Assembly (NCBI GenBank): GCA_963989385.1
Contig: OZ022506.1
Location: forward strand, 23,499,903-23,563,902
Length of the DNA: 64,000 bases
Source of the DNA: Ctena decussata
Taxonomy: Eukaryota > Mollusca > Bivalvia > Lucinida > Lucinidae
Reading direction: 5' to 3'
The translations under genes and the position numbers were made by a program. Below, piece after piece: positions 1-10,841 of this stretch (position 1 is the first letter of the stretch; each line of letters begins with the position of its first letter). Below the pieces are notes generated by a model. It worked only from the letters and a program-made list of their open reading frames with translations, searched no databases and was not told the DNA's origin.

Positions 1-129
1 TCTAGATAATCTAATGAGGATCACAATCAATGTTTCTGTTGTGAAATGACAATAACTATCTCGGAATTATCCTAAAAAAAAACAACACTTTATCTGGAGC
101 ATTAATCATTTTCGCCGACCATCGACACT

Positions 130-211
130 TTCTATACCCGGGGTCTCGTTGCACACAGCCTTTCAAATTAAATATCATCGGTATGGCTGAAATACAGTTG
201 GAAAGGACGTA
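130..211 (+). repeat. SINE family C fragment, 5-prime part, split by element H1
   Basis: The segment around 140-211 matches the body of the better preserved copy at 38706-38922, sharing the blocks GCACACAGCCTTTCA, CTGAAATACAGTTG (against CTGAAATACTGTTG) and AAAGGACGTA. The SINE tail (ATCGCAAGTCATC, then ATCA/ATCC repeats) resumes at 1213, so 212-1212 is an insertion. The tRNA-like head is not recognisable here. Confidence 0.7.
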
Positions 212-1212
212 CAAGAATTCTTCGGGATGCGGTGTCTCGCCTGCTGGCATTTTGTCACAAAATAGCTAAATCAGCAAAGTGTATGCATGAACCAAGTTTC
301 ATAGCTCTAGCCCTTATAGTTTCTGAGAAACAGACCTAAACGCGAAAACTTGACAAAAACTGCAAACTGCAAAGTCAGTCAACCGTAAAATGTTGGTAAA
401 GACTCAATATTGATGATGACTTTGAGCTCTTTTCTTCCAGATGAATGCATGACCCAAGTCTCACGGCTCTGCATTTTATAGTTTCTGAGAAACAGACCTA
501 AACGCGAAAACTCGGCAAAAATTACAAAGTAAGTCAACTGTAAAATGTATGTCAAGACTCAATACTAATGATGGCTTTACGATTTGCTCTTCCAGATGAA
601 TGCATGACCCAAGTTTCATGGCTCTAGCCCTTAAAGTTTCTGAGAAACAGACCTAAACGTGAAAACTCGGTAAAAATTGCAAAGTCAGTCAACTGTAAAA
701 AGTAGGTCAAGACTCAATATTGATGATGGCTTTGAAATTAACTCTTCAAGATGTATGCATGACCCAAGTTTCATGGCCTTAGCCCTTATAGTCTTTGAGA
801 AAATGATCTAAACGCGAAAACTCGGTAAAAAATTGCCAAGTCAGTCAACCGTAAACTAAAGGTCAAAAATCAAAACTGAGGATGGCTTTCAGATGTATGT
901 ATGAACCAAGTTTCATGGCTCTAGCCCTTATAGTTTCTGAGAAAATGACCTAAACGCAAAAAACTCGACAAAAAAATTGCGAAGTCAGTCAACCGTAAAA
1001 TGTAGGTCAAAACTCAACATTGATGATGGCTTTGAGATCTTCTCTTCCAGATGTATGCATGAACAAAGTTTCATGGCTCTAGCCCTTGTAGTTTCTGCGA
1101 AAATGACCTAAACGCAAAAACTCGACCAAAGTTTACGCCCACGACGCTGCCGACGACGACGACACCGGAAAAACAATACATATGTCTTGCCTCTGCTTCG
1201 CAGGCGAGACAA
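212..1212 (-). mobile_element. H1: Helentron/HINE-like non-autonomous element, family alpha
   Basis: Read on the minus strand, the element starts TTGTCTCGCCTGCGAAGCAG, passes a CGTCGTCGTCGG-rich stretch, then six tandem units of about 154 bp. These are marked by an AAGTTTCATGGCTCTAGCC core near 285, 447, 600, 756, 899 and 1056. It then shows the inverted copy GCAGGCGAGACA and ends near GAATTCTTGT. The subterminal inverted repeats are the first and last dozen bases of these motifs. No ORF is present. The insertion into SINE C gives the edges to within two or three bases. The architecture (subterminal inverted repeats, tandem core, CTTGT-type end, T-rich target) fits HINE/pearl-type elements; the class assignment is inference. 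Confidence 0.75.
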
Positions 1213-1245
1213 AAATCGCAAGTCATCAATCAATCCATCTTTCCG
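1213..1245 (+). repeat. SINE family C fragment, tail resumed after H1
   Basis: ATCGCAAGTCATCAATCAATCC continues the SINE C tail that breaks at 211. The uninterrupted copy at 38860-38905 reads across the same junction without the 1-kb insert. Confidence 0.65.
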
Positions 1246-1389
1246 TACCGATCTGTCACATTTTTATGGCTAAAAAGCTGGATTTCTTTTTTACACTCGA
1301 ATTGCTCAACAGCTACCCTAAATTTCTTTGCCCAGGCTATCATTAATCAAAAGTGGATAATTACCCAATACGCCCATTAAGAGGGTTTA

Positions 1390-2330
1390 ACAAGGGCTTC
1401 GCAAGCGGCGCATAATACGCCCGTTTAAATGTCATAAAGCAGAAACAGAATGAACAAGATTGCCTACGAAAGGATAGACAGACAAAAGTGGTACAAGGGA
1501 GATAACCTAAACATACTAGATAGGCCTTTTTTGGTTGTACTATATTCCCTTGAAATGATTTTTATAATATACATACCATTTATTTCGAATGGTTAAGGAG
1601 TTAGAGTAAACAGGAAATTTATGCAAGGGCAGATAATTGAGTAAGTAAGCCAGAGTTGTGGTTCTTGTTCAGGATACATTGCCCCATTATTATACACATT
1701 CCTACAAAGCTTCATTCTAATATTTCAAAAGGTTCAGGAGATATGGAGTGAATGAGAAACACCTGAAAATACTAATCAAATGGAGGTTACTCCAAAAGTA
1801 AGAAAGAGGGAGCAACCATTCTTATATATGACACATTGTCTTGTGATCATGCACATTGCTATAAAGTTTCATCATGATATTCCAAACGGTTACCAAGTTA
1901 TGGCATGCACAAGATAAGTAAACACAAAAATAGGCTCAAAGTACTAATGAAATGGTCGTAACTCTAAAACAAAAAAAGGGAGAGCAGCCATTTTTGTACG
2001 CGACACATCGTTAGGAATTCATACACATTGCTATGAAGTTTTATGAAGATATCCCAAACGGTTATCTAGTTATGGCGCGCACAAGACTTGCAGGGAAAAA
2101 ATGATCAAAGGGGCATAACTTCGAAACTAAGAAAGGGGGAGCAACCATTCATGTACGCGACACGTTCCCCCAACCTAATACATATGCCTATAAAATTTCA
2201 TGAAGATATCCCAAATGGTTACTGAGTTATGGCGCGCACAAGAATGTTTACGGACGGACGGACGGACAGACGGACGGACGGACAGCGCCACGACATAATA
2301 CGTCCGTTTTTTCAAAACGGGCGTATAAAA
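1390..2330 (-). mobile_element. H2: Helentron/HINE-like element, family beta
   Basis: Minus-strand start TATACGCCCGTTTTG forms a hairpin with AAAACGGACGTAT. It is followed by a (CCGT)n microsatellite (2249-2285 on plus), then tandem units of roughly 150-170 bp marked by AAGTTTTATGAAGATATCCC-like cores near 1870, 2035 and 2195. The 5-prime arm recurs inverted as AAACGGGCGTAT (plus 1415-1427), followed by hairpin GCTTGCGAAGC and CCTTGTT at 1390-1405. No coding potential. H3 at 13.1-14.45 kb is the same family. Confidence 0.7.
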
Positions 2331-2880
2331 ATGGAGGCTTCTTAGACAAATAAGTCTAGCCCATGAATGTTTGTACCTTGATTAAAAAAACAAAAACACA
2401 CACACTAACACAAAAGTTGAACAAAGAAATAGAAACAGAGTCCAGTTATATAGTGCCAGAATTATGATTACAAATCCACTATCAAGATGAATGGAACTTA
2501 ATGTTTCTTCAGGCAGATAAAAAAGTTGCTTTCTTTGGAGCTGAAATACTGAACTGGTGAAAACTCTATAATGGAAATTATGAACAACCTTGTTTACTTT
2601 TTAAGTCTTGTTCCTGCCAACACAGACTATCTCTGAGTCTGGTTATAATAGTCTGTATATTTTATTAGCATTATTGTGGGAGTAAATTTTTCCATTTTGA
2701 TACCCATCTATCTAGTATGGCTGATTTTGTGTGATTTAACAAACTGCGAGCTACAGACTGGCAAAAGGACAATAGGGAGAAAGAAGAAAAGTCAGTTTAC
2801 ATGTTGTTGAAAACAGCAAAAATCTGTGCTTAAAAAATGATCACAAAGATGGCAAATTAAATAACACAGAACTTAAGACA
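2331..2880. other. AT-rich stretch, nothing recognised
   Basis: No long ORF, splice-supported exon, inverted repeat or match to any repeat elsewhere in the window was found. Confidence 0.5.
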
Positions 2881-2938
2881 GATTGATTGATTTGATGCTT
2901 AACGTCCATGGTAAACAGCTATGGTCATGTCGGGACGT
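2881..2938 (-). repeat. tRNA-SINE family T, 3-prime tail fragment
   Basis: On the minus strand this reads CGTCCCGACATGACC, TGTTTACC and ACGTTAAGCATCAAATC, the last 55 bases of the SINEs at 27951, 33143 and 57017. The head is absent, so this is a 5-prime-truncated copy. Confidence 0.75.
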
Positions 2939-4067
2939 TCAGAACTTAAGAAAACAGAAGATATTTTGTTCTGGTAATATCTTCAGAACTTAAGAAAACA
3001 GAAGCTATTTTGTTCTGGTTGAACTTACTTCTCTATATTGTCTCATTCTGTCTCTATTTTTTTCTTTTTTTCGACGATCCATCTTGTGTTGTATTACAAA
3101 TGCATCAACAGCTTATGAAGTTTCAAGAAGAAACCTAAAAAAAAAAATCTTTTATTTTCAAACATACATACATGTACAAACATAATTTTGATATATTGTA
3201 AAAAATCTAAGTACTGGGACAGATAGGTCTGAGCAAACAGTTCCTACCCAAATCAGAATGTTCCTGAAGGAGCAGTGAGATCAGGGTATAAACTGTTTGC
3301 TATTTCATCTGCAGCTTTTGACAGGTTACTGCATGGTAAAACCAAATTGTTGCATATTTGTGAAAATTATGATACTTACTTTAGGTGTCCCAACTTGTAG
3401 ATTTTTTACAATAAAAACTTTTTAACAACACTAAGAAACTACATCAAAAACAATAACCATCATGTAAAGCTCTTATTACATCACTTTTCTCCAGAAGATG
3501 AAAGATAGCTATTTATTCTCAATATACATCAGAATAAGTTGAAATGTGTTCCTCTGCTTGGAGGAAGGCATTATATAATCAATTATATAATCAGTGTTCT
3601 GTTTTTTTTTCTGTTAATGATAAAATTGAACATTTAGCTTTGTCCACAGAATAATTTGCAGAACTTATTTTCTTCATGTACATGTTATATAGATGATCTT
3701 GCACCCTCGAGGACCTAGCAATATATCAAATGACTCATTCAAGATATGTGATTCAATAAATTTTGTATAATATGACCTTTAACATGTGGTTTTTCATGGC
3801 AAAACAAAAATGTTTTACTAATCAAAAAAGAGCAGACTATGCTAAATGAAAAAGGTTTCAGATCAATATGTAGAAATAACCTCAAAAATAGACTTGCGCC
3901 TGACACAATTTTATTAACAAAGTGAAGCTCCCTTATGATAATATTAGGCTCAATTAGTATAATTGAACATAACAAAACTAGATAGGGAATATGATGTGCA
4001 ATATCAAAATATGATTTGCAAAAATATCAAATCATATAAAACATGGAATTAAATGACTTGAGAAAAA
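2939..4067. other. AT-rich non-coding DNA
   Basis: No gene or element recognised. Short ORFs (for example 78 codons at 3739-3975 minus) have low-complexity AT-rich translations and no motif. Confidence 0.5.
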
Positions 4068-4277
4068 TGGTTTGTTTGAGAAAATCTAACGTTTCTGCTG
4101 AAAGAATTTCAGTTTGTAATGTCATTGAAAAATTGATGAGACATGCCATGTTCCAATACCAATGTATGTGTTATACTACAGCAACTAATATTATATACAG
4201 TGTATGCCATACTATGATAATTTTTCAATGACATTACAAACTGATTTTTTTTCAACAGAAACCACAGATTTTCTAAA
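4068..4277. repeat. Inverted repeat (fold-back), arms about 60 bp
   Basis: The left arm (about 4078-4135) contains CAGTTTGTAATGTCATTG followed by AAAAATT. The right arm (about 4217-4277) carries its reverse complement, including CAATGACATTACAAACTG and AGATTTTCTAAA. Arms are roughly 80 percent alike with a spacer of about 80 bp. This could be a small fold-back MITE; no target duplication was established. Confidence 0.6.
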
Positions 4278-4389
4278 AAACAATAATTATTTTCAAGACA
4301 TTTAATTCCTTGTTATAAGCAGTACCAACATCTGGGGAAAAAAGAAAACTCTTTTGAAGTTCAAATTTACATGTGAAAACACAATTTTT

Positions 4390-6475
4390 AATGAAATAAC
4401 CTTTTGTGTAACAAAGCTAACAAACTCCTGTACTGGACAGTATTTGCCTTATGTCTTTTTATCTCAAGAAAATAAAAGATCAGCTATTTTGTCACGATAT
4501 ACAAGATATAACTCAGATACAAGCTGATATGTATTCCTATGTCTTTAGGAGGGCATTACACCATCAAAGCTCTGTTTCTGTAAATGATAAAACAAAAGCT
4601 TTCGGATAAGTTTTCTCCAAGATAGACACTTGAAATAGTTCTTTTCTTCCTGTACATAAGATATGGCTGATCTTTCATTCTATACCGTATTTTGAGGAGT
4701 AAAGCTCCCTTCTGACAATACTATACTCAATTTATCTAGCTAAACTAAAAAAACAAACAAACTATGAAACAGTATTTGTCTTATGACATTTCTTTTCTCC
4801 AGAACATAAAGTATCTGGGCCCAGTTGTTCGAAATTAATGTCTTCATCAGCTAATATGACATAAAAATTTCACGCGTACTATACATAAATACACTACCTT
4901 TTTTTGCCGGAAAAATTTGACCAGCGTTTAGACTACAAAAGTTCCTGTCAGTTTTTTAGCAAAATAATATTAAGGCACATGATTTTGTTAAGCTAATGTT
5001 GTTTTGAACAACTGGACCCATCTATTTTGAGTATAAAATGAAAAACTTTACGTAAGTTTTCTCAAGGGAAAGCTTTGCAATACTTATATGTGGTTTATTA
5101 TAACCAAATCAGAACAAAAAGTGCTGTATATACAGATTGGAAACTGAGGAGATCCTAAACATATCAAATATGTAGAAGCAACTTCAAGAACAGGCTTGCA
5201 CGTGATACAGCTGTATAACACAATTTCTGTTCAGATAATACTGTTCAGTCATTGTAGCTCAGTTAATTTCAGTTCAGATATTATCCTCAGTCATTGTAGC
5301 TCACTATAACTTATATTGATGCATGATGTACAATATCAAACTTTGCGTAACAAAGCTAACAAACTACTGGACAGTATTTGCCTTATGAAGTTTTTTATCT
5401 CAAGAAGATAAAAGATCAGATATTTTGTCACAATATACAAGATATAACTCAGATACAAGCTGATATGTATTCCTATGTCTTAAGGAGGGCATTACACCAT
5501 CAAAGCTCTGTTTCTGTAAATGATAAAACAAAAGCTTTCGGATAAATTTTCTCCAAGATAGACACTTGAAATAGTTCTTTTCTTCCTGTACATAAGATAT
5601 GGCTGATCTTTCATTGTATATTTTGAGGAGTAAAGCTCCCTTCTGACAATACTATACTCAATTTATCTAGCTAAACATAACTAAACTAAAGAAACAAACA
5701 CACTATGAAACAGTATTTGTCTTATGACATTTCTTTTCTCCAGAACATAAAGTATCTGGGTCCAGTTGTTCGAAATTAATGTCTTCATCAGTTTCTTTCA
5801 TTGTATATTTTGAGGAGTAAAGCTCCCTTCTGACAATACTATACTCAATTTATCTAGCTAAACATAACTAAACTAAAGAAACAAACAAACTATGAAACAG
5901 TATTTGTCTTATGACATTTCTTTCCTCCAGAACATAAAGTATCTGGGTCCAGTTGTTCGAAATCAATGTCTTCATCAGCTAATAAGACATAAAAATTTCA
6001 CGCGTACTATACATAAAGACACTACCTTTTTTGCCGGAAAAATTTGAGCAGCTTTTAGACTACAAAAGCTCCTGTCAGTTTTTTAGCAAAATAATATTAA
6101 GGCACATGATTTTGTTAAGCTAATGATGTTTTGAACAACTGGGCCCATCTATTTTGAGTATAAAATGAAAAACTTTACGTAAGTTTTCTCAAGGGAAAGC
6201 TTTGCAACACTTATATGTGGTTTATCATAACCAAATCAGAACAAAAAGTGCTGTATATACAGAATCGAAACCGAGGAGATCCTAAACATATCAAATATGT
6301 AGAAGCAACTTCAAGAACAGGCTTGCACGTGATACAGCTGTATAACACAATTTCTGTTCAGATAATACTGTGCTGTCATTGTAGCTCAGTTAATCTCAGT
6401 TCAGATACTATGCTCAGTCATTGTAGCTCACTATAACTGATATTGATGCATGATGTACCATATCCAAATGTATAA
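4390..6475. repeat. Local tandem duplication, unit about 0.95-1.1 kb
   Basis: The block 4400-5335 recurs at 5340-6475 in the same order. Markers are GTAACAAAGCTAACAAACT at 4407 and 5346, TTCACGCGTACTATACATAA at 4869 and 5997, and GATACAGCTGTATAACACA at 5204 and 6332. The second copy contains an extra partial duplication: TTTGAGGAGTAAAGCTCCC occurs at about 5619 and again at 5810. Identity is high, so the duplication looks recent. It contains no gene. Confidence 0.75.
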
Positions 6476-6985
6476 ACTATACTTGACAGTGCTCCAGGTA
6501 AGAATGAGTAACAATGATAAAGAGATACTCCTTATTTTCCACAAAAAAAAACAAAAGTTCTGCCCCTGCATTTTGACTGTCTCACTGAGACGGTTCTAAT
6601 GACAGGTCACAACATACGTTTTTGTTAAGAATTAAGAATTAACTGTTATTTGTTCCTTTTATACCTTCTTATCTGGAGCTTTGTATATCAGTAACAGGAA
6701 AAGTGAAGGATCACACAATTATCATCTCAAAGAAAACCTCTGCATGTGTTTTCTGCAGGAAATGATGTTATGGGACAAAAACTGCAACAGGAATAATAAA
6801 GAATCATATCATTATGATGTATAGGCAATGAGTAAGAAAAATAAAAATAAAGGACAAAGCAAATCTACTATAATGTATATGGCAAATGAGAAAGCAAAGC
6901 CTTCTGTTTGTGGGTAAAGTCATTCATGCAGATGGCATCAGTAGCAACAACGATGATCATGTAAAGCCAAAGATGGAAAACTAAA
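6476..6985. other. AT-rich non-coding DNA
   Basis: Nothing recognised: no ORF with a motif and no repeat shared with the rest of the window. Confidence 0.5.
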
Positions 6986-7395
6986 GACTATGTTAGTAAC
7001 TGTTTGAGAGTTCTGTTTTAAAGAAGCTTTCATACAGATCTAATTTGAACAGTTTTAATTAACGTTTACTGCTTGCATCCATTGAGTGATCATTACTGTC
7101 AGTGAAAAGAGCTGAGGAAGTCAGGTCAGCAAAATAGACCTATCTAGCTGACAAAGTCTGTGGTCAGCAAAATAGGTCTATCTCAAAAAAGCTAAATACA
7201 GGAAAGTAAAGACTATGTTAGTAACTGATTTCTGCCTTAAAAACTTTATAATACAATATCAGATTTCTGATAAGAATCATTTACTTGATCAGTTTTAATG
7301 AACAGTTACTGCTCCTATCCTTTGGGTGATCTTCACTATCAATTAAAACAGCTGAGGAAGTCAATGGTCAGCAAAATAGATCTATCTCAGAAAAG
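6986..7395. repeat. Diverged direct duplication, about 190-bp unit
   Basis: 6986-7150 and 7205-7395 share GACTATGTTAGTAACTG, AGCTGAGGAAGTCA and GGTCAGCAAAATAGA in the same order with intervening divergence. Non-coding; it lies just downstream of the 3-prime end of the minus-strand gene. Confidence 0.6.
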
Positions 7396-7472
7396 TCAAC
7401 CTTAAGTGATCGTTTCATGCAAACTACAAGAGTCCAAGAAGTAAATGATCATCAATGAAGTGTATCGAGAAA

Positions 7473-7734
7473 TTAGATGGAATCCTTTCTTTTCTTTTGG
7501 TTTGGCTCATCATCAGCTGACTGCTGTTCCTGTTCTTTGTCTTTTTCTGTCCTTTTGTCATCAGTAGGTGCAACATTAGATTTCAGTGTAGAGTCAGCAG
7601 CTGTTGGCTGTTTAGGTGCAACATCAGACTTTAGTTTAGAGTCAGCAGCCTTTGGCTGCTCAGGCAAAATGTCAGTTTTCTGTGAAGTATGTAAAATGGA
7701 TAAATCCGCATCCTCGAATTCTAGCTCTTTTACT
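7473..7734 (-). CDS. Coiled-coil protein gene, 3-prime coding part, downstream of the transposon
   Basis: The frame reads in from the transposon edge as VKELEFEDADLS and ends KKRKDSI plus stop after about 85 residues. It is hydrophilic and has two imperfect repeats of a Lys/Ala/Asp-rich unit (KAADSKLKSDVAPKQP, TAADSTLKSNVAP). An acidic Gln/Glu-rich stretch and a basic KKRK cluster, perhaps a nuclear localisation signal, follow. Removing 7735-9807 and one copy of the 8-bp repeat CTTTTACT joins this frame without change to the coiled-coil exon at 9808-10075. The family is not recognised. The opposite-strand ORF over the same bases is a shadow. Confidence 0.6.
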
Positions 7735-9807
7735 GGCAAAACTTTAATATAGTGGACTCATGTGGATTCAATGCCTTTAAAGCAGGCGAAATGAGGCAAA
7801 TTTGGTATCAAAGTAAAGCTGCACATCTAATCTACAAATTGAGACCATATATGACCGTATAGAGCCAACCTTGAGTTTTCGCTGACCGTCTGAAGCAATT
7901 GGTGTCGATAGACTTTTACGCGCCCGTTTGAAACACATGGAGGTAGCTTTTACACTACTCATTCAAGCTTTATCAAACATTAACAGGGGAAAATCGACTA
8001 TGCCAATAACGGAGAAATGTTATAGTTTGTAACCAACCTGTTTTTGATGATATTTAATGTAATGTTATTGCACAAGCAGTGCTGAAAACCTCGATGTCTG
8101 TACATTTTGTTGACGATCGGCCATTCCTTGTTGTTTCGCTAACACACGATGAAAGCGCTTAGAAGACAATGAAAACCAGTCTGCATCAACGTGACGTCAT
8201 ATGCGTGTCATATGCAAGGGTCGCAACTGTTGCAAGACGATCTTTTTTGTTCTTCGCTCTATCCAACAGACTCGTTTATTCAGTGTTGTACAGACCACGG
8301 ATTGCTTGTCACATTATTTGTTTAGGAAAAAATAAATTAAAAAAGCATAAAACATGCGTAATATATTTTTTCCCCGATGAATACACATGACATTCATGGT
8401 TTTGAAACAAATGAACGAAGGACGATAGTGTACTACTTTTAGAATAATTACAGCGGTGTGTGAAAAATTTGCATTCCAAGAGCGTATTTTTTCTTTCTTT
8501 TTATTATTTTTCCTGTTTAATCAGTGAGGTGCAGAGTGAACAAATGATTATAAGAAATAAAAAAAAAAAACGTTTAAATACACTTGCAGTTTATTCCGTT
8601 TTACGGAATAAATCGCATTGTTTGTTGTTGTTGTTGATTTGAAAGTTCCGCCGTTGACTTTCCGGCGCACCTTGTGTTATCCTTGAACGGCTATGCTACC
8701 CAACCGATTTTTTGCCCGCCACTATGAATAATCAAAACAACAGTGATGCAGTTTATTCCGTTTGATATAAGGGGAAAGAATTGCACATTTTGTTTTGGCC
8801 AAGGCATATTGGTGTTTTCTTTCATTGTGTGGATGCATCTGTATATTAGGATGTATCCACATTTTCTTACCTACAGGAATGAAATGAATCCTTATGTTTT
8901 GGTCAAGGCATATTATTGTTTTCCTTGAAAATATGGATTTGTCTCTTTATAGGGGGTTTCCACATTGTCTCTCCATAGATACAGGAGTGTATCCACATTT
9001 TTAGCCAGGGCATTGTTTTCTTCAAAATGTGGATACATCTCTATACAAGGATGTATCCTCATTTTCATCCCTATGTAGGGATGTATCCACATTTTTTTTA
9101 GCCAAGGCATTTTATTGTTTTTCTTCAAAGTGTGGATTCATCTCTATATAAGGATGTATCCACATTTTGAAGGAAAACAATAAAATGTCCTGGTTCCAAA
9201 AATGTGAGTACATTCCTGTGCAGAAACATAATGCCCTGTCTACTTATTTATACGGAATGAACCGAATCTGTCAGAATGGCACTGCTCCTCTCAAGAGGGA
9301 GACCGTTTGCCACGAGGTTGATAACTTAAATTTCAGAATGTTTACAGTGCAGTTTACATAGACTGGTTGTTTAACTACCTTGATCTAAGTTAACGGACGC
9401 TTGCAGCTTTCCTACAAACTAGAGACTAAATTTTATTTTATGATTATCAAATCCACATTTTAAAGGATTGTAGGTTAGCGAACAGATGTTTTACCATTAC
9501 TGACAAGTATTAATTGTAAGATTACGAACATGTCATGGATAAATATTCCTGCCAAAGCCTGCAAATAGTGGAAAATACATTGGTACCCTCAGTGAAAGAA
9601 ATTAAAAATGGCGATCGTCAAGCCAAAAAAAGTCGGACATTACCTTGGTTTGTTAAACCCTGACAAGTTCTGTATCAGCCTGGGCTTTAAATCTTAGGTA
9701 TGGAAATAAAGAAGAGATACTGAACTTTCTGTTGGTACCAGATTTGCTGTGGTTCTCCTTCTTATAAGGGAGGAATCCACACGAGTCCACTATATTAAAG
9801 TTTTACC
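7735..9807. mobile_element. Non-autonomous TIR DNA transposon inserted in a coding exon
   Basis: The left end begins GGCAAAACTTTAATATAG and the right end, read inward, GGTAAAACTTTAATATAG. These inverted repeats run about 35 bp with two mismatches. Both sides are flanked by the 8-bp direct repeat CTTTTACT (7727-7734 and 9808-9815), a target duplication. Eight-bp duplications are typical of hAT, P and Merlin elements; which one is undecided, since no transposase is encoded. The interior is AT-rich and carries a minisatellite of about 100 bp at 8790-9175. On the gene strand the right end supplies an in-frame TAA immediately after the insertion point. Confidence 0.85.
8790..9175. repeat. Minisatellite, about 100-bp period, four copies, inside the transposon
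   Basis: Units are marked by (C)CAAGGCAT or CCAGGGCAT near 8801, 8904, 9005 and 9102, each followed by a TGTTTTCTT block. GGATGTATCCACATTTT-like words recur throughout, in places in both orientations. Confidence 0.65.
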
Positions 9808-10075
9808 CTTTTACTTTCCTTTTCAGCTGGTCATTTTCCTTTTGCAAATGTGCCACTTTGAGGCGATGTGCTGGATTAGTTTCAGCATTGCGCCGATAAA
9901 CAAGATTGATCTCATTCTGCATTTTTGAAGACATGTTAAGTAACTCATCCAGGGTTCTTTTTAGAAATAATGATTGACACACTGAAGGATTTTTTGCCAG
10001 AAATCCATACACTTGAAACGACTTTTCTTCAAGTTCTTTACTAAAGTTTTGCAGGTTTTTCAGATTTTGCTCAAT
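9808..10075 (-). CDS. Coiled-coil protein gene, 5-prime part of the interrupted exon
   Basis: The open frame runs from an acceptor-like AAAG at 10076-10079 (a better-looking TTTTACAG sits at 10082 but would begin with an in-frame TGA). It ends at the transposon edge with QKENDQLKRKVK. The roughly 89 residues are strongly helical, with heptad-like leucines (IEQNLKNLQNF; LKRTLDELLNMSSKMQNEI). Unspliced, it would stop two codons into the transposon (KVKG then TAA), losing the C-terminal 85 residues. Function unknown. The ATG/GTG at 10012 is internal to the frame, so it is not taken as the start. Confidence 0.55.
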
Positions 10076-10139
10076 CTTTCACTGTAAAATTAACACAATA
10101 GTAACCCACTGAATTTCTCAAATATGAAATGCACCTTAC

Positions 10140-10262
10140 CTTTAGAGATGGCATGTAGAAATTACTTGGTAATGTGAAACTCCTTGAAGTCCAGCTTCCA
10201 GCTGCGCTATTAAATTGATAATGCAGCCAGAAGCTTGGTTTCAGGGATAAGCTTATGTCCAA
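10140..10262 (-). CDS. Probable upstream exon of the coiled-coil gene
   Basis: The frame ends FYMPSLK immediately before a strong donor GTAAGG (plus CCTTAC, 10134-10139). It joins in phase 0 to the exon starting at 10075, giving SLK-IEQN. The 5-prime limit is unclear because an in-frame TAA lies just upstream and the best acceptor there is weak; a start in the 10240-10262 range is only a guess. The translation (FWLHYQF, SWTSRSF) has no recognised domain. Confidence 0.4.
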
Positions 10263-10591
10263 GTAAGTCCCTTATTTAATGGTACATTTCATATTTAGAA
10301 AACCATGCATTTGTAATAGACTATTCCATTTTTCACTTTGGTAAAGTGTATTAACAATACAACATGTTATTTAGGAATGGTACCGTGAAGACAATTAGTG
10401 TAGTCCCTGAACAGACCGAAGCAGTATTGTTGGGTCTACACTGTTTGCCCTGGTAATTACATCTGGGTCCAGTGAGTATTTAATCAACAATTACTGAAAT
10501 ATGGTGATAATTTTACCACATCTGCAAATGGTCTTACAAAGAACATATATAAAACATGGAAACAGAAGTGTAATGCAAATGAGTATGTTTA

Positions 10592-10841
10592 TTAGCAGCA
10601 GTTGCATGCTTTCCAAAGCCTTCTTGCTTCTCTTTCAGAGCAGGCTGTAGAAACCTGAATCACTACTATATTGTAAAGAAATAGTATTGTAAACAGTAAA
10701 TGATTTCTGAAAAGCAAATTCATTAGTAAACTGTTAAAAGTCTCACTGCCGGTATCAGCAGGAAAAACCCTAATGGCAGCATCTTGAAAGAAATCCATGT
10801 CTGTATGTTTATTCTTGTTTTTTTTCTGTTTCATGTATTTC
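10592..10841 (-). CDS. Candidate further-upstream exon(s) of the same gene
   Basis: An acceptor TTTCTTTCAG precedes 10841 on the minus strand, and the frame reads KYMKQKKNKNKHTDMDFFQDA. A second acceptor, GCTTTTCAG, at 10707-10715 opens a 52-base block (10655-10706) ending in CAG before GTTTCT. I could not find one splice combination that keeps all frames open, so exon edges are not fixed. It may be wrong. Confidence 0.25.
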
